A stretch of DNA of 64,000 nt from Pseudomonas sp. TH31 (GTDB taxonomy: Bacteria > Pseudomonadota > Gammaproteobacteria > Pseudomonadales > Pseudomonadaceae): positions 131,501-195,500 of the forward strand of contig NZ_JAEKEZ010000005.1 in NCBI RefSeq assembly GCF_016650815.1. The letters run 5' to 3'. Shown here one piece after another: positions 51,056 to 59,617 of the stretch (position 1 is its first letter; the number at the start of each line of letters is the position of its first letter). The notes beneath the pieces are model-generated. The model was not told the DNA's origin, made no database searches, and saw only the letters and a program-made list of their open reading frames with translations. The position numbers and the translations under genes are program-made.

Positions 51056-51856
51056 TCATCTGTTCTCGAGATGACTGCGTCGATACTGTTCCGGCGTGCA
51101 CCCGGCCTGGCGCTGAAACATCGCGATAAACGCCGAACCGGTGCTGTAGCCCATGTCGAAGGCGATGTCCTGAATGCTGCGCTGGCTGTCCAGCGCCTGG
51201 ATTGCCGCCAGAAACCGCAAGCGTTGCCGCCATTCGCCGAAGCTCATGCCCAATTCGCGCACAAACTGCCGGGCCAGGGTGCGCTCGCTGACGTGAATCT
51301 GCGCCGCCCAACCGGACAACGGCCGGTTATCCCCAGGCTCGGCCTGCAAGGCTTCGAGTATCCCGAGTAGCCCAGGACTGCTGGCGTAGGGCAAATAACA
51401 GGCGTGCTCCGGTGCTTGTTGCAACTGATCCACCAGCACCTGAGCCAATCGGATATCGGTGTCCCGCTCGGGAATCTTCACGTCCCGGGCGGCGAAGTCC
51501 TTGAGGATTGCCTTGAGGATGTCGCTGATGGCCAGGGTGCAGGCCTGTTGCGGCAGATCCCGGCACAGCGACGGTGCCAGGCACACCGCGCGGTAGTTGA
51601 TCGGCTGGTTGCTGTAGAAGCTGTGCTCGGTCTGCGGCGGTACCCAAACGGCGTACTGTGGCGGCGACATGAAGCGACTGCTGCCGATTTCCATGTGCAA
51701 CACACCGTTGGCCGAATACTCCAGCGTGCCCCACGGGTGGCGGTGAGCCGAGGCGTATTCGTGGGTGTCGAAGTCGGCATAGCGGAAGTACACCGGGGCC
51801 GGCAGTTCGCTGAAATCCAGCAGATCGATGTGTTTACTGCTCATGCTGTCCGTCAT
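51056..51856 (-). CDS. AraC family transcriptional regulator
   Basis: About 266 residues: an N-terminal cupin (HRHPWGTLEYSANGVLHMEI, VWVPPQTEHSFYSNQPINYR) and a C-terminal AraC DNA-binding domain (IHVSERTLARQFVRELGMSF, IQDIAFDMGYSTGSAFIAMF, PEQYRRSHL). ATG at 51856 chosen; an ATG at 51844 is an alternative. It is divergent from the EamA transporter 86 bp away and probably controls it, by position. Confidence 0.88.
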   Translation of the reverse strand: MTDSMSSKHIDLLDFSELPAPVYFRYADFDTHEYASAHRHPWGTLEYSANGVLHMEIGSSRFMSPPQYAVWVPPQTEHSFYSNQPINYRAVCLAPSLCRDLPQQACTLAISDILKAILKDFAARDVKIPERDTDIRLAQVLVDQLQQAPEHACYLPYASSPGLLGILEALQAEPGDNRPLSGWAAQIHVSERTLARQFVRELGMSFGEWRQRLRFLAAIQALDSQRSIQDIAFDMGYSTGSAFIAMFQRQAGCTPEQYRRSHLENR

Positions 51857-51942
51857 CAAGGGCCGATTGTCTGGATCGAAGTATAGGCTTTGATACAGAC
51901 AAGCGGATAATTGCGCCTCATCAACGTTCTGGTTTCTCTCCC

Positions 51943-52830
51943 ATGCAATATGCGTTTCCCCTGCTGGCCATTTTCATTTGGGCCGGCAACACCGTGATCA
52001 CCAAAATGTCGGCCGGCGCGATTTTCCCCGCCGAGATCGGCTTCTACCGCTGGCTGCTGGCCGGGATTTTGTTCACCCCGTTCATGCTCAAACCGGTGAT
52101 TGCCCACTGGCCAATGATCCGCCCGAACCTGGGCAAGATTTTCGTCCTCGGCGTGCTCGGCATGGCGGTCTATCAGAGCCTGGCGTACTTCGCCGCGAGC
52201 CTGACCACCGCCACCAACATGGGCATTATCCTGTCGTTGATGCCGTTGATGTCCCTGGCGATGGCGATCGTCAGCCTCGGCCAACGCCTGACTGCCGGTG
52301 CGCTGGCCGGTGCGGGGCTTTCCTTTGCGGGTGTGCTCGTGGTGGTGTCGTCCGGCAGCCTGGGCGCCTTGCTGGAGCACGGGGTGAATCTGGGTGACGC
52401 GATGATGCTGATCGCAACCCTGGCCTACGCGATCTACAGCACGCTGCTGAAAAAATGGCAGCTGCGCCTGCCGCCGCTGGTGTTGCTGTATTTGCAGGTG
52501 TTGGTGGCGGTGGTGGTGCTGTTTCCGCTGTTTGTAGCTTCACCGAAAACTGGCCCGACCCTGCAGAACATTCCATTGGTGCTCTACGCCTGCCTGCTGG
52601 CTTCGATGATTGCGCCATTGGCGTGGATGCAAGCGGTGGTGCGCCTGGGCCCAAGCCGGACCACGCAGTTTTTCAATTTGCTGCCGTTGATTACCGCCCT
52701 GATTGCGGCGGTGGTGCTGCATGAGCAGTTGGCTATGTATCACTTGGTGGGTGGGATGTTGACGCTGGGTGGGGTGATTCTTTCCGAGCGTTGGACCACG
52801 GTGTTGGGCCGCAAGATTCGCGTTGCCTGA
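51943..52830 (+). CDS. EamA/DMT family transporter
   Basis: A 295-residue protein of ten helices with two EamA repeats (AIFIWAGNTVITKMSAGAIF, LMLIATLAYAIYSTLLKKWQ, GPSRTTQFFNLLPLITALIA). Probably exports a small metabolite. Divergently paired with the AraC regulator, which likely senses its substrate. Confidence 0.88.
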   Translation: MQYAFPLLAIFIWAGNTVITKMSAGAIFPAEIGFYRWLLAGILFTPFMLKPVIAHWPMIRPNLGKIFVLGVLGMAVYQSLAYFAASLTTATNMGIILSLMPLMSLAMAIVSLGQRLTAGALAGAGLSFAGVLVVVSSGSLGALLEHGVNLGDAMMLIATLAYAIYSTLLKKWQLRLPPLVLLYLQVLVAVVVLFPLFVASPKTGPTLQNIPLVLYACLLASMIAPLAWMQAVVRLGPSRTTQFFNLLPLITALIAAVVLHEQLAMYHLVGGMLTLGGVILSERWTTVLGRKIRVA

Positions 52831-52833
52831 TAG

Positions 52834-52914
52834 AAAAGATCGCAGCCTTCGGCAGCTCCTACATGGATCGCGTATACCCGTAGGAGCTGCCGCAGGCTGC
52901 GATCTTTTGATCTT
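52834..52914. repeat. REP-type inverted pair (class A)
   Basis: Class A inverted units between the convergent EamA and lipase genes. Confidence 0.82.
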
Positions 52915-52918
52915 GATC

Positions 52919-53809
52919 TTACAAACCCGCCGTTTTTAGGCGGGCCGCATGCTCGACAAACAGCCGCACCGGGTCCGCGCCCTTCCCCACCAGCCCCAGC
53001 GATTGATTGACGATGTCGAAGTGATCCATCGGGTATTCGTCGCCAATCACCGTCCCCAGGTGCGAGCTGTAACGCCCGACCATCCCGTCGCAATGCCCGA
53101 CTTCACGCACGAAGGTCGTGGCGAACAACCGGCAACTGCGGTTGGTCCCGTCGAACAGATTGCCGCCGCGATCCGTCTTGCCAGGCTGCAAGGTCCCGGA
53201 CCAGGAGTAATAGCGCACGCCGTTGACCTCTTCCGGCCCGTGTCCGCCCCAGGTTTCGGGCAGGCCCTGTGGATAACGCTGGTTGAACAGCGCCACGCCC
53301 GCAGTGGTCAGGGCTTCATGGGAAGCATGAATATCCACCGGCAGTTTTGGTCCGCGATAACCGGTTTCCAGCAGGCTCATCAAGGCGCCGATCATCCGCA
53401 GCAAAACGGCGAGCAAACGGCCCTTCACACTGTCTGCCGGGTAGTGTTTGTGCAGGTAATCCGCCAATTCAGAGCCATGATTGGGCCCGGCCACCGAAGT
53501 CACTGAGGCCACCCGATCCGGGCGTTTGGCGGCCGCATAACGCGCCGTCAGCGAACCCTGGCTATGACCGATCAGGTTGACCTTCTCGGCGCCGGTTTCG
53601 CGCAGGATCTCATCGATTCGCGCCAGTAACTGCTCGCCCCGCACCTGCGTGGAGTTGAGCGGCGATACCTGCACGGCAATCACGGTCGCCCCACCCCGGC
53701 GCAGCGCCGAGATGATCCCGTACCAATACGGGTACAGCAGCAAGCGGATAAACCCGAGCATTCCCGGAACCAGCACCAACGGGTAACGCGTGGCGGAACC
53801 TTGCGACAT
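52919..53809 (-). CDS. Alpha/beta-hydrolase lipase (subfamily I.1-like, no signal peptide)
   Basis: A 296-residue lipase: YPLVLVPGMLGF with the oxyanion strand, nucleophile elbow LIGHSQGSLTARYAA, catalytic Asp and His regions near DGMVGRYSSHLG and DEYPMDHFDIVN. It resembles secreted Pseudomonas lipases but starts at MSQGSATRYPLVLVPG, with no signal sequence, so it may be cytoplasmic. No lif foldase gene is adjacent. Confidence 0.85.
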   Translation of the reverse strand: MSQGSATRYPLVLVPGMLGFIRLLLYPYWYGIISALRRGGATVIAVQVSPLNSTQVRGEQLLARIDEILRETGAEKVNLIGHSQGSLTARYAAAKRPDRVASVTSVAGPNHGSELADYLHKHYPADSVKGRLLAVLLRMIGALMSLLETGYRGPKLPVDIHASHEALTTAGVALFNQRYPQGLPETWGGHGPEEVNGVRYYSWSGTLQPGKTDRGGNLFDGTNRSCRLFATTFVREVGHCDGMVGRYSSHLGTVIGDEYPMDHFDIVNQSLGLVGKGADPVRLFVEHAARLKTAGL

Positions 53810-53915
53810 GGGCGGACATCCTTGTAATCGGCGAGATGACGCAAGGCGGGACGCAAGACATCAGCCAAGCATCGCCAGCGAAGATGACCAGTCTATGACA
53901 GCCGCCACACACGCG

Positions 53916-54128
53916 TTACTTCAACCCCACCACCCCAGCCACTATCAACCCGACCGACAGCAGTTTCACCGCGGTCAGGCTCTCGCCCAGTAGCGCAAGA
54001 ACCGATAGCGGTCCAGATCGGATAAGCGATGCTCACCGGCAACTCGCGCATGACCAGGGTCAGGAAGTAAATCCCGCCCACCGCCGCCACGACCGTGATC
54101 GCCGACGGCCAAGGCCGGGTGCTGGCGA
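53916..54128 (-). pseudogene. Remnant of an SMR-family multidrug/quaternary amine transporter
   Basis: Leftward sequence TRPWPSAITVVAAVGGIYFL, TLVMRELPVSIAYPIWTAIG is typical of SMR helices 2-3. After AIG the frame shifts and LALLGESLTAVKLLSVGLIV then AGVVGLK-stop follows in another frame (stop at 53916). About eight residues are missing between the two parts, and the first helix is absent. The gene is broken by deletion, not by a single-base slip. Confidence 0.65.
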
Positions 54129-54285
54129 GCAATATTCTGGTGTCCGAGAGCGTAGCCAGCGGGTTGCTGCTGGCTTACAGGGGCGAGGTTCAGATCGATG
54201 GCGCCGGCTACAGCGCATTGTGCGTGCCGGGGCGGGCGTTTTTTGCATGGTTGCAGGAGGAAGCAGCGTTGTCAGGCCTATTGCC
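54089..54285 (+). pseudogene. Remnant of a LysR-type regulator C-terminus
   Basis: The frame VIADGQGRVLASNILVSESV, ASGLLLAYRGEVQIDGAGYS, ALCVPGRAFFAWLQEEAAL resembles the end of LysR effector domains (the G-x-G-V-A-L-A-S, L-A-S-G-R-L-V and W-L-x-E-E patterns). No DNA-binding domain is present. It overlaps the SMR remnant at about 54100-54128, so a deletion appears to have joined the two. The match is by pattern only. Confidence 0.5.
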
Positions 54286-54360
54286 AAGATCGCAGGCTTC
54301 GCCAGCTCCTACAGGAGAACGCATTCCCTTGTAGGAGCTGCCGAAGGTTGCGATCTTTTG
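54286..54360. repeat. REP-type inverted pair (class A)
   Basis: Class A units with small variants (GCAGGCTTCGCCAGC; GAAGGTTGC) upstream of the bacterioferritin-like gene. Confidence 0.8.
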
Positions 54361-54470
54361 CGGCCGTCAAATTACATCAAACTTTTTGCACTGCTCATCA
54401 CTCACACCTTAGGTAGCGATCACGTCCCTAGAGGCGTGACGTCAACCGGATTAGCCTCCAGGAGATTGAG

Positions 54471-55001
54471 ATGAGCGACATGCATTTGTCTGATGTAACC
54501 ACCCTGCGTGAGCGGGCCCGCAAGAACGTCGAGAACGGTGCCGTGACCGAAAGCTACAGCGCCGACATCGATGAAGTGCTGCGCCTGCTCAACGAATCGC
54601 TGGCCACCGAACTGGTCTGCGTGTTGCGCTACAAGCGCCACTACTTCATGGCCACCGGCCTGAAAGCCCATTTTGCCGCCGACGAGTTCCTCGAACACGC
54701 GAACCAGGAAGCCGAACACGCCGACCGTCTGGCCGAGCGCATCGTGCAACTGGGCGGTGAGCCCGAGTTCAACCCCGACCTGCTGTCGAAAAACTCCCAC
54801 GCCCAGTACGTGGCGGGCAAAGACCTCAAGGAGATGGTCTATGAAGACTTGGTCGCCGAGCGAATCGCCATCGACAGCTACCGCGAGATCATCCAGTACA
54901 TCGGCGAAAAAGACCCGACGACGCGGCGCATCTTCGAAGACATCCTGGCCCAGGAAGAAGAGCATGCGGATGACATGGCGGACATTCTGAAAGACCTTTA
55001 A
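54471..55001 (+). CDS. Bacterioferritin-like ferritin-fold protein
   Basis: A 176-residue four-helix-bundle protein with paired iron-ligand motifs: ATELVCVLRYKRHYF, EHANQEAEHADRLAER (ExxH-type), ERIAIDSYREIIQYI and LAQEEEHADDMADIL. It should bind a di-iron centre and store or detoxify iron. GGAG precedes the ATG. I recall a similar PAO1 gene labelled probable bacterioferritin. No bfd or heme-ligand context is visible. Confidence 0.87.
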   Translation: MSDMHLSDVTTLRERARKNVENGAVTESYSADIDEVLRLLNESLATELVCVLRYKRHYFMATGLKAHFAADEFLEHANQEAEHADRLAERIVQLGGEPEFNPDLLSKNSHAQYVAGKDLKEMVYEDLVAERIAIDSYREIIQYIGEKDPTTRRIFEDILAQEEEHADDMADILKDL

Positions 55002-55012
55002 GCCTAAAAGCA

Positions 55013-55091
55013 AGAGATCGCAGCCTTCGGCAGCTCCTACAGAGGACCGCATTCTCATGTAGGAGCTGCCGAAGGCTGCGATCTTTTGATC
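55013..55091. repeat. REP-type inverted pair (class A)
   Basis: Class A inverted units between the convergent bacterioferritin-like and AsmA genes. Confidence 0.83.
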
Positions 55092-55101
55092 TGCTCTCCT
55101 C

Positions 55102-57177
55102 TTATTTGGTTGGCTTGACGGTAACGGGCGCCTTGCCCGACTTCATCTGCTCCAGCAACGGCGCACACTGGTTCGGCTCGCCACCACTGGGCGCTACCAA
55201 CGCCAACAACCCCGCCGCCGGCCCCGCGATCACGCCCAACGCCAGCATCCCGGCCCCGCGCAGCAACAGCGGCACCGCTTTCACCCCCGCGTCCGGCTTG
55301 ATGAACTTGCCCCGCACATACAGCGGCGAACGCAGCGATATCAAACGCCAGCCCTTGGATTGCGGCGTAACGGTCAAGTCCAGTTGCTCAGTCGCCATGT
55401 TCGCGGTGCCATCGATGTAGATGATCGCGTTCTCGGTATCGAAGACAAACAACTGTGTGGTCGCCAAACCGGTCTTGATATCGAAATCAGCCGCCGCGCA
55501 GTTGATCTTCACTTCTTTGTCGCCAAAGATTTTGCCAACCACATAGTTGCCGACGTTGAGCCCCGCCAGCTCCATCAACTCGCGACTGATGGCGCCGTCG
55601 TTGATCAGCATTTTCAGCTTGCCGTTGGCGCTGCCCATCAACTTGGCCACCGAGTTGCCACGGCCAGCGATATCAGCGTCACCATTCAACTCGCCGAAAC
55701 TGGTTTTCATCGGTTCAAAGGTCGGGAACAGCTGCTTGAGTTTGAAACCACGAGCGGTGAGTTTTGCCTGACCTTCCAACGGCTCGTTGCGGCCATTGAG
55801 GCGAATCTGCGCATCGAGCTTGCCACCGGCCACGCCGAAACGCAGCGGCTCCAGGCTGAGCAGACCGTCAGTCAGCACCAGGTGGGTATAAAGGTCGGTG
55901 AACGGCAGTTTTTCGCTGTGGACGATGCGTTTGCCGGTGAATTCGACGTCGGCGTCCATATCGCGCCAGCGCTCGGTCTTGAACTCTTCGACTGGCAAGA
56001 CCTTGTCCGTCGGCTGCTTGCTTTCACCGCCCCGAGCCTTCTGCTTGGCGTTGGAATCGGCACCGATCAACGGCGCCAGGTCGGCAAACAGCAATTGATT
56101 GGAGACCAGCGCGCCGCTGAGTTTGGGCCGTGGCTGACTGGCGACGTACGTCAGGTCGCCATGAATGTCGCTGTCGCCGATCTTGCCGTTGAAGCCTTCA
56201 TAGCGAAACTGCGCGCCGGCCGCGTCATGCAACCTGGCGCTCAAGTGACCGTCCGTGGCGTAGGGCGGCGAGGCCGGCAGGGTCACGCCGGTCAACGGGT
56301 AAAGGTTGGCCAGGCTGGTGCCGGCCAGCTTCAGGCGCAAGTCCAAGGCCCCCAGGTTCAGCGGGTCTGTCAGCGTGCCCGCCAGATCGACGCTGGTATC
56401 GGCGATTTTGACCCGGGCCTGGAGCGGAAACGGCTTGGCCGCGTCCTGCAAGGCCAGCAGGCCGCCAATCTTGCCTTCACCGGCGAGTTTCTGTTGGTGG
56501 TATTGGCCTTTCACCTTGATGGCGAAGGCGTAGTCCTGGGGCGCGCCGCCCTTGTCGAGCGCGGTTTTTGCCGCTTTGTCGCCGACGATATCGCTGAACG
56601 GAATCGGTTTGCCCAGCGGGTCGATCAGCACGTCGAGCTGGGTTTTCAGGCTCTGGTCGTCGAGGGTGACGTGGCCCTTGTCGAATCCGATGGCGCCGAT
56701 GTCCACCACCCACGCTGACGGTTCGGCATTCGGGTCCTTGGGATCGAACTTGAAGGTCCAGTTGGCGCGACCGTCAGCCAGGCGCTGGAGGCCGGCATTC
56801 GGTTCGGTCAGGTCTATGCGCGGGATCACCACCCGTTGAGCCAGCAAGGCCAGGGGCGAGATACGCAACTCGACACGCTTGAGGGTGACCATCTGCGCCT
56901 GCTTCGACCAGTCCGGGTTGCCCAGGCTCAAGTCTTCGGCCACCACATGCGGCCACGGCACCCAGGCCCGCCAGCCGCCTTCAGCGAGTTCGCGCCGCCA
57001 CACCACCGCCAGGTTGCCATTAATGGCGAACGGACGGTGCAGCTCTTCGGATACTTTGGCATTGAGCGCGGGTTTGATCCGGTTCCAATCGAAGAACACG
57101 ATAATCAGAACCAGTACCGCCAGCAGCACAACCAGGCTGGCGAAGGTCCAGGTCATTATTTTTGAAGTGCGCGTCAT
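55102..57177 (-). CDS. AsmA family protein
   Basis: A 691-residue protein: one N-terminal membrane helix (about 8-30, TWTFASLVVLLAVLVLIIVF), an AsmA N-terminal domain (FDWNRIKPALNAKVSEELHR, FAINGNLAVVWRRELAEGGW), and a long periplasmic beta-rich region with the AsmA_2-like C-terminus (NGDADIAGRGNSVAKLMGSA, GKLKMLINDGAISRELMELA). Family members probably help move phospholipid to the outer membrane. It has no operon partner here. Confidence 0.88.
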   Translation of the reverse strand: MTRTSKIMTWTFASLVVLLAVLVLIIVFFDWNRIKPALNAKVSEELHRPFAINGNLAVVWRRELAEGGWRAWVPWPHVVAEDLSLGNPDWSKQAQMVTLKRVELRISPLALLAQRVVIPRIDLTEPNAGLQRLADGRANWTFKFDPKDPNAEPSAWVVDIGAIGFDKGHVTLDDQSLKTQLDVLIDPLGKPIPFSDIVGDKAAKTALDKGGAPQDYAFAIKVKGQYHQQKLAGEGKIGGLLALQDAAKPFPLQARVKIADTSVDLAGTLTDPLNLGALDLRLKLAGTSLANLYPLTGVTLPASPPYATDGHLSARLHDAAGAQFRYEGFNGKIGDSDIHGDLTYVASQPRPKLSGALVSNQLLFADLAPLIGADSNAKQKARGGESKQPTDKVLPVEEFKTERWRDMDADVEFTGKRIVHSEKLPFTDLYTHLVLTDGLLSLEPLRFGVAGGKLDAQIRLNGRNEPLEGQAKLTARGFKLKQLFPTFEPMKTSFGELNGDADIAGRGNSVAKLMGSANGKLKMLINDGAISRELMELAGLNVGNYVVGKIFGDKEVKINCAAADFDIKTGLATTQLFVFDTENAIIYIDGTANMATEQLDLTVTPQSKGWRLISLRSPLYVRGKFIKPDAGVKAVPLLLRGAGMLALGVIAGPAAGLLALVAPSGGEPNQCAPLLEQMKSGKAPVTVKPTK

Positions 57178-57564
57178 TGCACAGGGCTCCTGAGTACGAC
57201 TGAGCGCCCTGACTGCGACGCACGTGTGAAACGTTAGGCCAGAACCGGCCTGCCATGGAATCTACGACTGGGAAATGGCTCGCAGGTTTAACCGAAATAC
57301 TGTTTAACGCTCAAATAATCCATTCGGGACACTCTGCTCCCGTATCTGGCGTTACCGACTCCGCACTTTTGTGCGGCACGAGTGAGTCGAAAATACCCAC
57401 CTCAGTGCAAAACAACCCGCCGGAAACACCCGTTCTAGAGCGCCCGCACGGAACAATCAATTCTGTTGATTATTACCATTGCGTTTATGAACTTTTATAT
57501 CGACTTATCGAGAGTAGCATTGCCCTCGTACCCACTTTATCGCCCTCCCAAGGAGCAACCCATC
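57178..57564. other. 387-bp gap without a recognised gene
   Basis: Divergent promoter region between the AsmA gene and the repeat-protein gene. It is more A/T-rich than its surroundings near 57450-57535 and contains a small inverted repeat (AATCAA / TTGATT around TTCTG, near 57452-57469). Several short frames exist but none has a convincing start or protein. Confidence 0.5.
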
Positions 57565-58074
57565 ATGAAACGCCAATTACTGCTTAGCCTGACCCTCTCG
57601 ATGCTGGCCAGCACCGCTTTTGCTCTACCAGCCGCTGATCAGGCCACACCGCAAGTCAAAACCAATCATTCGGTCTTCAGCCAAACCGTCGCCGCCGATG
57701 GCTCGGACCGCACGCCACAAGGCCAGACCCTTGCCGAAGGTGGTAATGATCGCCTGAAAGAGAAAGGCTTGATCACCCAGGATGGCTACGACAAAACACC
57801 ACAAGGTCAATTCGTAGCTGAAGGTGGCCGTGATCGTCTGGAAGAAAAAGGCCTGGTTCAAGATGGCTCGGACCGTACCCCACAAGGCCAGACCCTTGCA
57901 GCTGACGGTTCCGACCGCACGCCACAAGGCCAGACCCTCGCTGCTGACGGTTCCGACCGCACTCCACAAGGTCAAACCCTTGCCGCTGATGGTTCTGATC
58001 GCACCCCACAAGGCCAAACCCTTGCTGAAGGTGGTGGTGACCGTGTAATCGAACGCAACAGCGCTGTGAGCTAA
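57565..58074 (+). CDS. Secreted 14-residue tandem-repeat protein, function unknown
   Basis: 169 residues: signal peptide (MKRQLLLSLTLSMLASTAFA) then repeats on the theme DGSDRTPQGQTLAA. Four 42-bp units run in perfect register from 57862 to 58029; earlier, more divergent units read AEGGNDRLKEKGLITQ and AEGGRDRLEEKGLVQ. Low hydrophobicity, Asp/Gln/Thr-rich, no cysteine. SD AAGGAG 9 bp before the ATG; the frame continues upstream to 57466 but that part lacks a signal. A strong terminator follows. I do not recognise a function; similar proteins in Pseudomonas are annotated as hypothetical. Confidence 0.8.
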   Translation: MKRQLLLSLTLSMLASTAFALPAADQATPQVKTNHSVFSQTVAADGSDRTPQGQTLAEGGNDRLKEKGLITQDGYDKTPQGQFVAEGGRDRLEEKGLVQDGSDRTPQGQTLAADGSDRTPQGQTLAADGSDRTPQGQTLAADGSDRTPQGQTLAEGGGDRVIERNSAVS

Positions 58075-58090
58075 GCCCATGGCGGCCCTG

Positions 58091-58120
58091 AAAAAAGCCC
58101 AATCCCCGGATTGGGCTTTT
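58091..58120 (+). terminator. Intrinsic terminator of the repeat-protein gene
   Basis: Hairpin AAGCCCAATCC / GGATTGGGCTT followed by TT, with an A run in front, so it may work in both directions. 17 bp after the stop. Confidence 0.85.
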
Positions 58121-58231
58121 GACTTTGACAGAAGCACGCTTGTTCTTCGCTTGAACCCCGATCCCCGTTCGACGCCGGCAAAGCCGATTTGCTAGAGTGC
58201 GCCGCTGTCCTGTCCAGAAAACACCCTTGCG

Positions 58232-58864
58232 ATGCTGCCCCGCGCCGAACAGAAACAACAGACCCGCAACGCCCTGATGGACGCCGCCCGCCATTTGATG
58301 GAATGCGGCCGAGGATTCGGCAGCCTGAGCCTGCGCGAAGTGGCGAAAACCGCCGGGATCGTACCCACCGGTTTCTACCGGCATTTTGCCGATATGGATG
58401 AACTTGGCCTGGTGCTGGTCAGCGAAGTCGGCCAGACCTTCCGCGAAACCATCCGCCTGGTACGCCACAACGAATTCGTCATGGGCGGCATCATTGATGC
58501 GTCGGTGCGGATCTTCCTCGACGTGGTCAGCGCCAATCGCTCGCAATTCCTGTTTCTTGCCCGTGAGCAATACGGCGGTTCGCTGCCGGTGCGTCAGGCC
58601 ATTGGCCGTTTGCGCGAAGACATCAGCTCCGACCTGGCATCCGACCTGTCGCTGATGCCGAAGCTGCAGCACTTGGACATTGCCGGGCTGGCCGTCATGG
58701 CGGACCTGATCGTTAAGAGTGTGTTTGCCACACTGCCGGATATCATCGACCCGCCGGTAGAAGCATTGCCGGAACATCTGACGCCCCAGGCGAAGATCAC
58801 CCAGCAGTTGCGCTTCATCTTCATCGGCCTCAAGCATTGGCAGGGGCTCGGCAGTACCGAGTAG
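58232..58864 (+). CDS. desT: TetR family regulator, DesT-like
   Basis: A 210-residue TetR-type repressor: helix-turn-helix SLSLREVAKTAGIVPTGFYR (about 31-50) and an effector domain (IIDASVRIFLDVVSANRSQF, LFLAREQYGGSLPVRQAIGR). It closely resembles PAO1 DesT (PA4890), which senses the saturated/unsaturated acyl-CoA ratio and represses desaturase genes, and lies before ureE as there. Unlike in PAO1, the desCB desaturase genes are not adjacent here, so the target genes must be elsewhere. Confidence 0.82.
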   Translation: MLPRAEQKQQTRNALMDAARHLMECGRGFGSLSLREVAKTAGIVPTGFYRHFADMDELGLVLVSEVGQTFRETIRLVRHNEFVMGGIIDASVRIFLDVVSANRSQFLFLAREQYGGSLPVRQAIGRLREDISSDLASDLSLMPKLQHLDIAGLAVMADLIVKSVFATLPDIIDPPVEALPEHLTPQAKITQQLRFIFIGLKHWQGLGSTE

Positions 58865-58872
58865 TCCGCCTT

Positions 58873-58949
58873 AAAAGATCGCAGCCTTCGGCAGCGCCTA
58901 CGGGGAGCGCATTCCTTTGTAGGAGCTGCCGAAGGCTGCGATCTTTTTT
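58873..58949. repeat. REP-type inverted pair (class A)
   Basis: Class A units between desT and ureE; left unit has GCAGCGCCTAC for GCAGCTCCTAC. Confidence 0.82.
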
Positions 58950-59064
58950 GTGCGCCGCAAATCAGTGCATGACAAATCCTTCACGCACCAACATGACTCA
59001 AAATCCTGCAACATCTTGCAACAACTACTAAGCTCCGACAGGGTTTTCCTACATCTCACCCGAT

Positions 59065-59080
59065 TGGCAAGCCCCTTGCT
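59065..59080 (+). promoter_or_regulatory. Sigma-54 promoter of ureEFG
   Basis: TTGGCAAGCCCCTTGCTC fits the -24/-12 consensus, with 10 bases between GG (59066-59067) and GC (59078-59079). Predicted transcription start near 59091, 26 bp before the ureE ATG. Possible NtrC half-sites (GTGCA, CGCACC) lie at about 58964-58990. Same type of promoter as in front of urtA. Confidence 0.78.
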
Positions 59081-59116
59081 CTAGCCTGAGCATTGTCCTT
59101 TGCTGGAAGCTTTCCG

Positions 59117-59617
59117 ATGCTGGTGATTCATCGCAGAATCGACCCTCAACCCGTCTGGGCCGCCGAGTTGTACCTGAACTTCGAAGCGCGGAGCAAAAGC
59201 CGTTTGCGCTGTTTCAGTACCGAACAGGAAGACGTCGGGTTGTTTTTGGAGCGCGGCCAGCCGCCGCTGTATGACGGCGAATGCCTACAGGCCGAAGACG
59301 GACGCATCGTGCGCGTCTGCGCTCGTCCCGAACAATTGCTGCACGTCACCTGCGCCAATGCCTTCGAACTGACCCGCGCGGCCTATCACTTGGGCAACCG
59401 CCACGTCGCTCTGCAAGTCGGCGATGGCTGGCTGCGCCTGCTCGATGATTACGTACTCAAGGCCATGCTCGAACAGCTGGATGCCAAGGTCGAAAACATC
59501 GAAGCCCCGTTCCAGCCGGAACACGGTGCTTACGGTGGCGGTCACCACCATTCGCGGCACGGCGACGAAGATTTCAACTATCCGCCGAAACTACACCAGT
59601 TCGGCGTGCGTTTATGA
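59117..59617 (+). CDS. ureE: Urease accessory protein UreE, nickel chaperone
   Basis: A 166-residue nickel-binding metallochaperone: N-terminal UreE domain (RRIDPQPVWAAELYLNFEAR, RGQPPLYDGECLQAEDGRIV), peptide-binding domain (YHLGNRHVALQVGDGWLRLL) and a His-rich tail (GGGHHHSRHGDED) for nickel storage. An upstream in-frame start at 59093 is rejected in favour of the ATG at 59117 with GGAAG upstream. Overlaps ureF by 4 bp. Confidence 0.95.
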   Translation: MLVIHRRIDPQPVWAAELYLNFEARSKSRLRCFSTEQEDVGLFLERGQPPLYDGECLQAEDGRIVRVCARPEQLLHVTCANAFELTRAAYHLGNRHVALQVGDGWLRLLDDYVLKAMLEQLDAKVENIEAPFQPEHGAYGGGHHHSRHGDEDFNYPPKLHQFGVRL

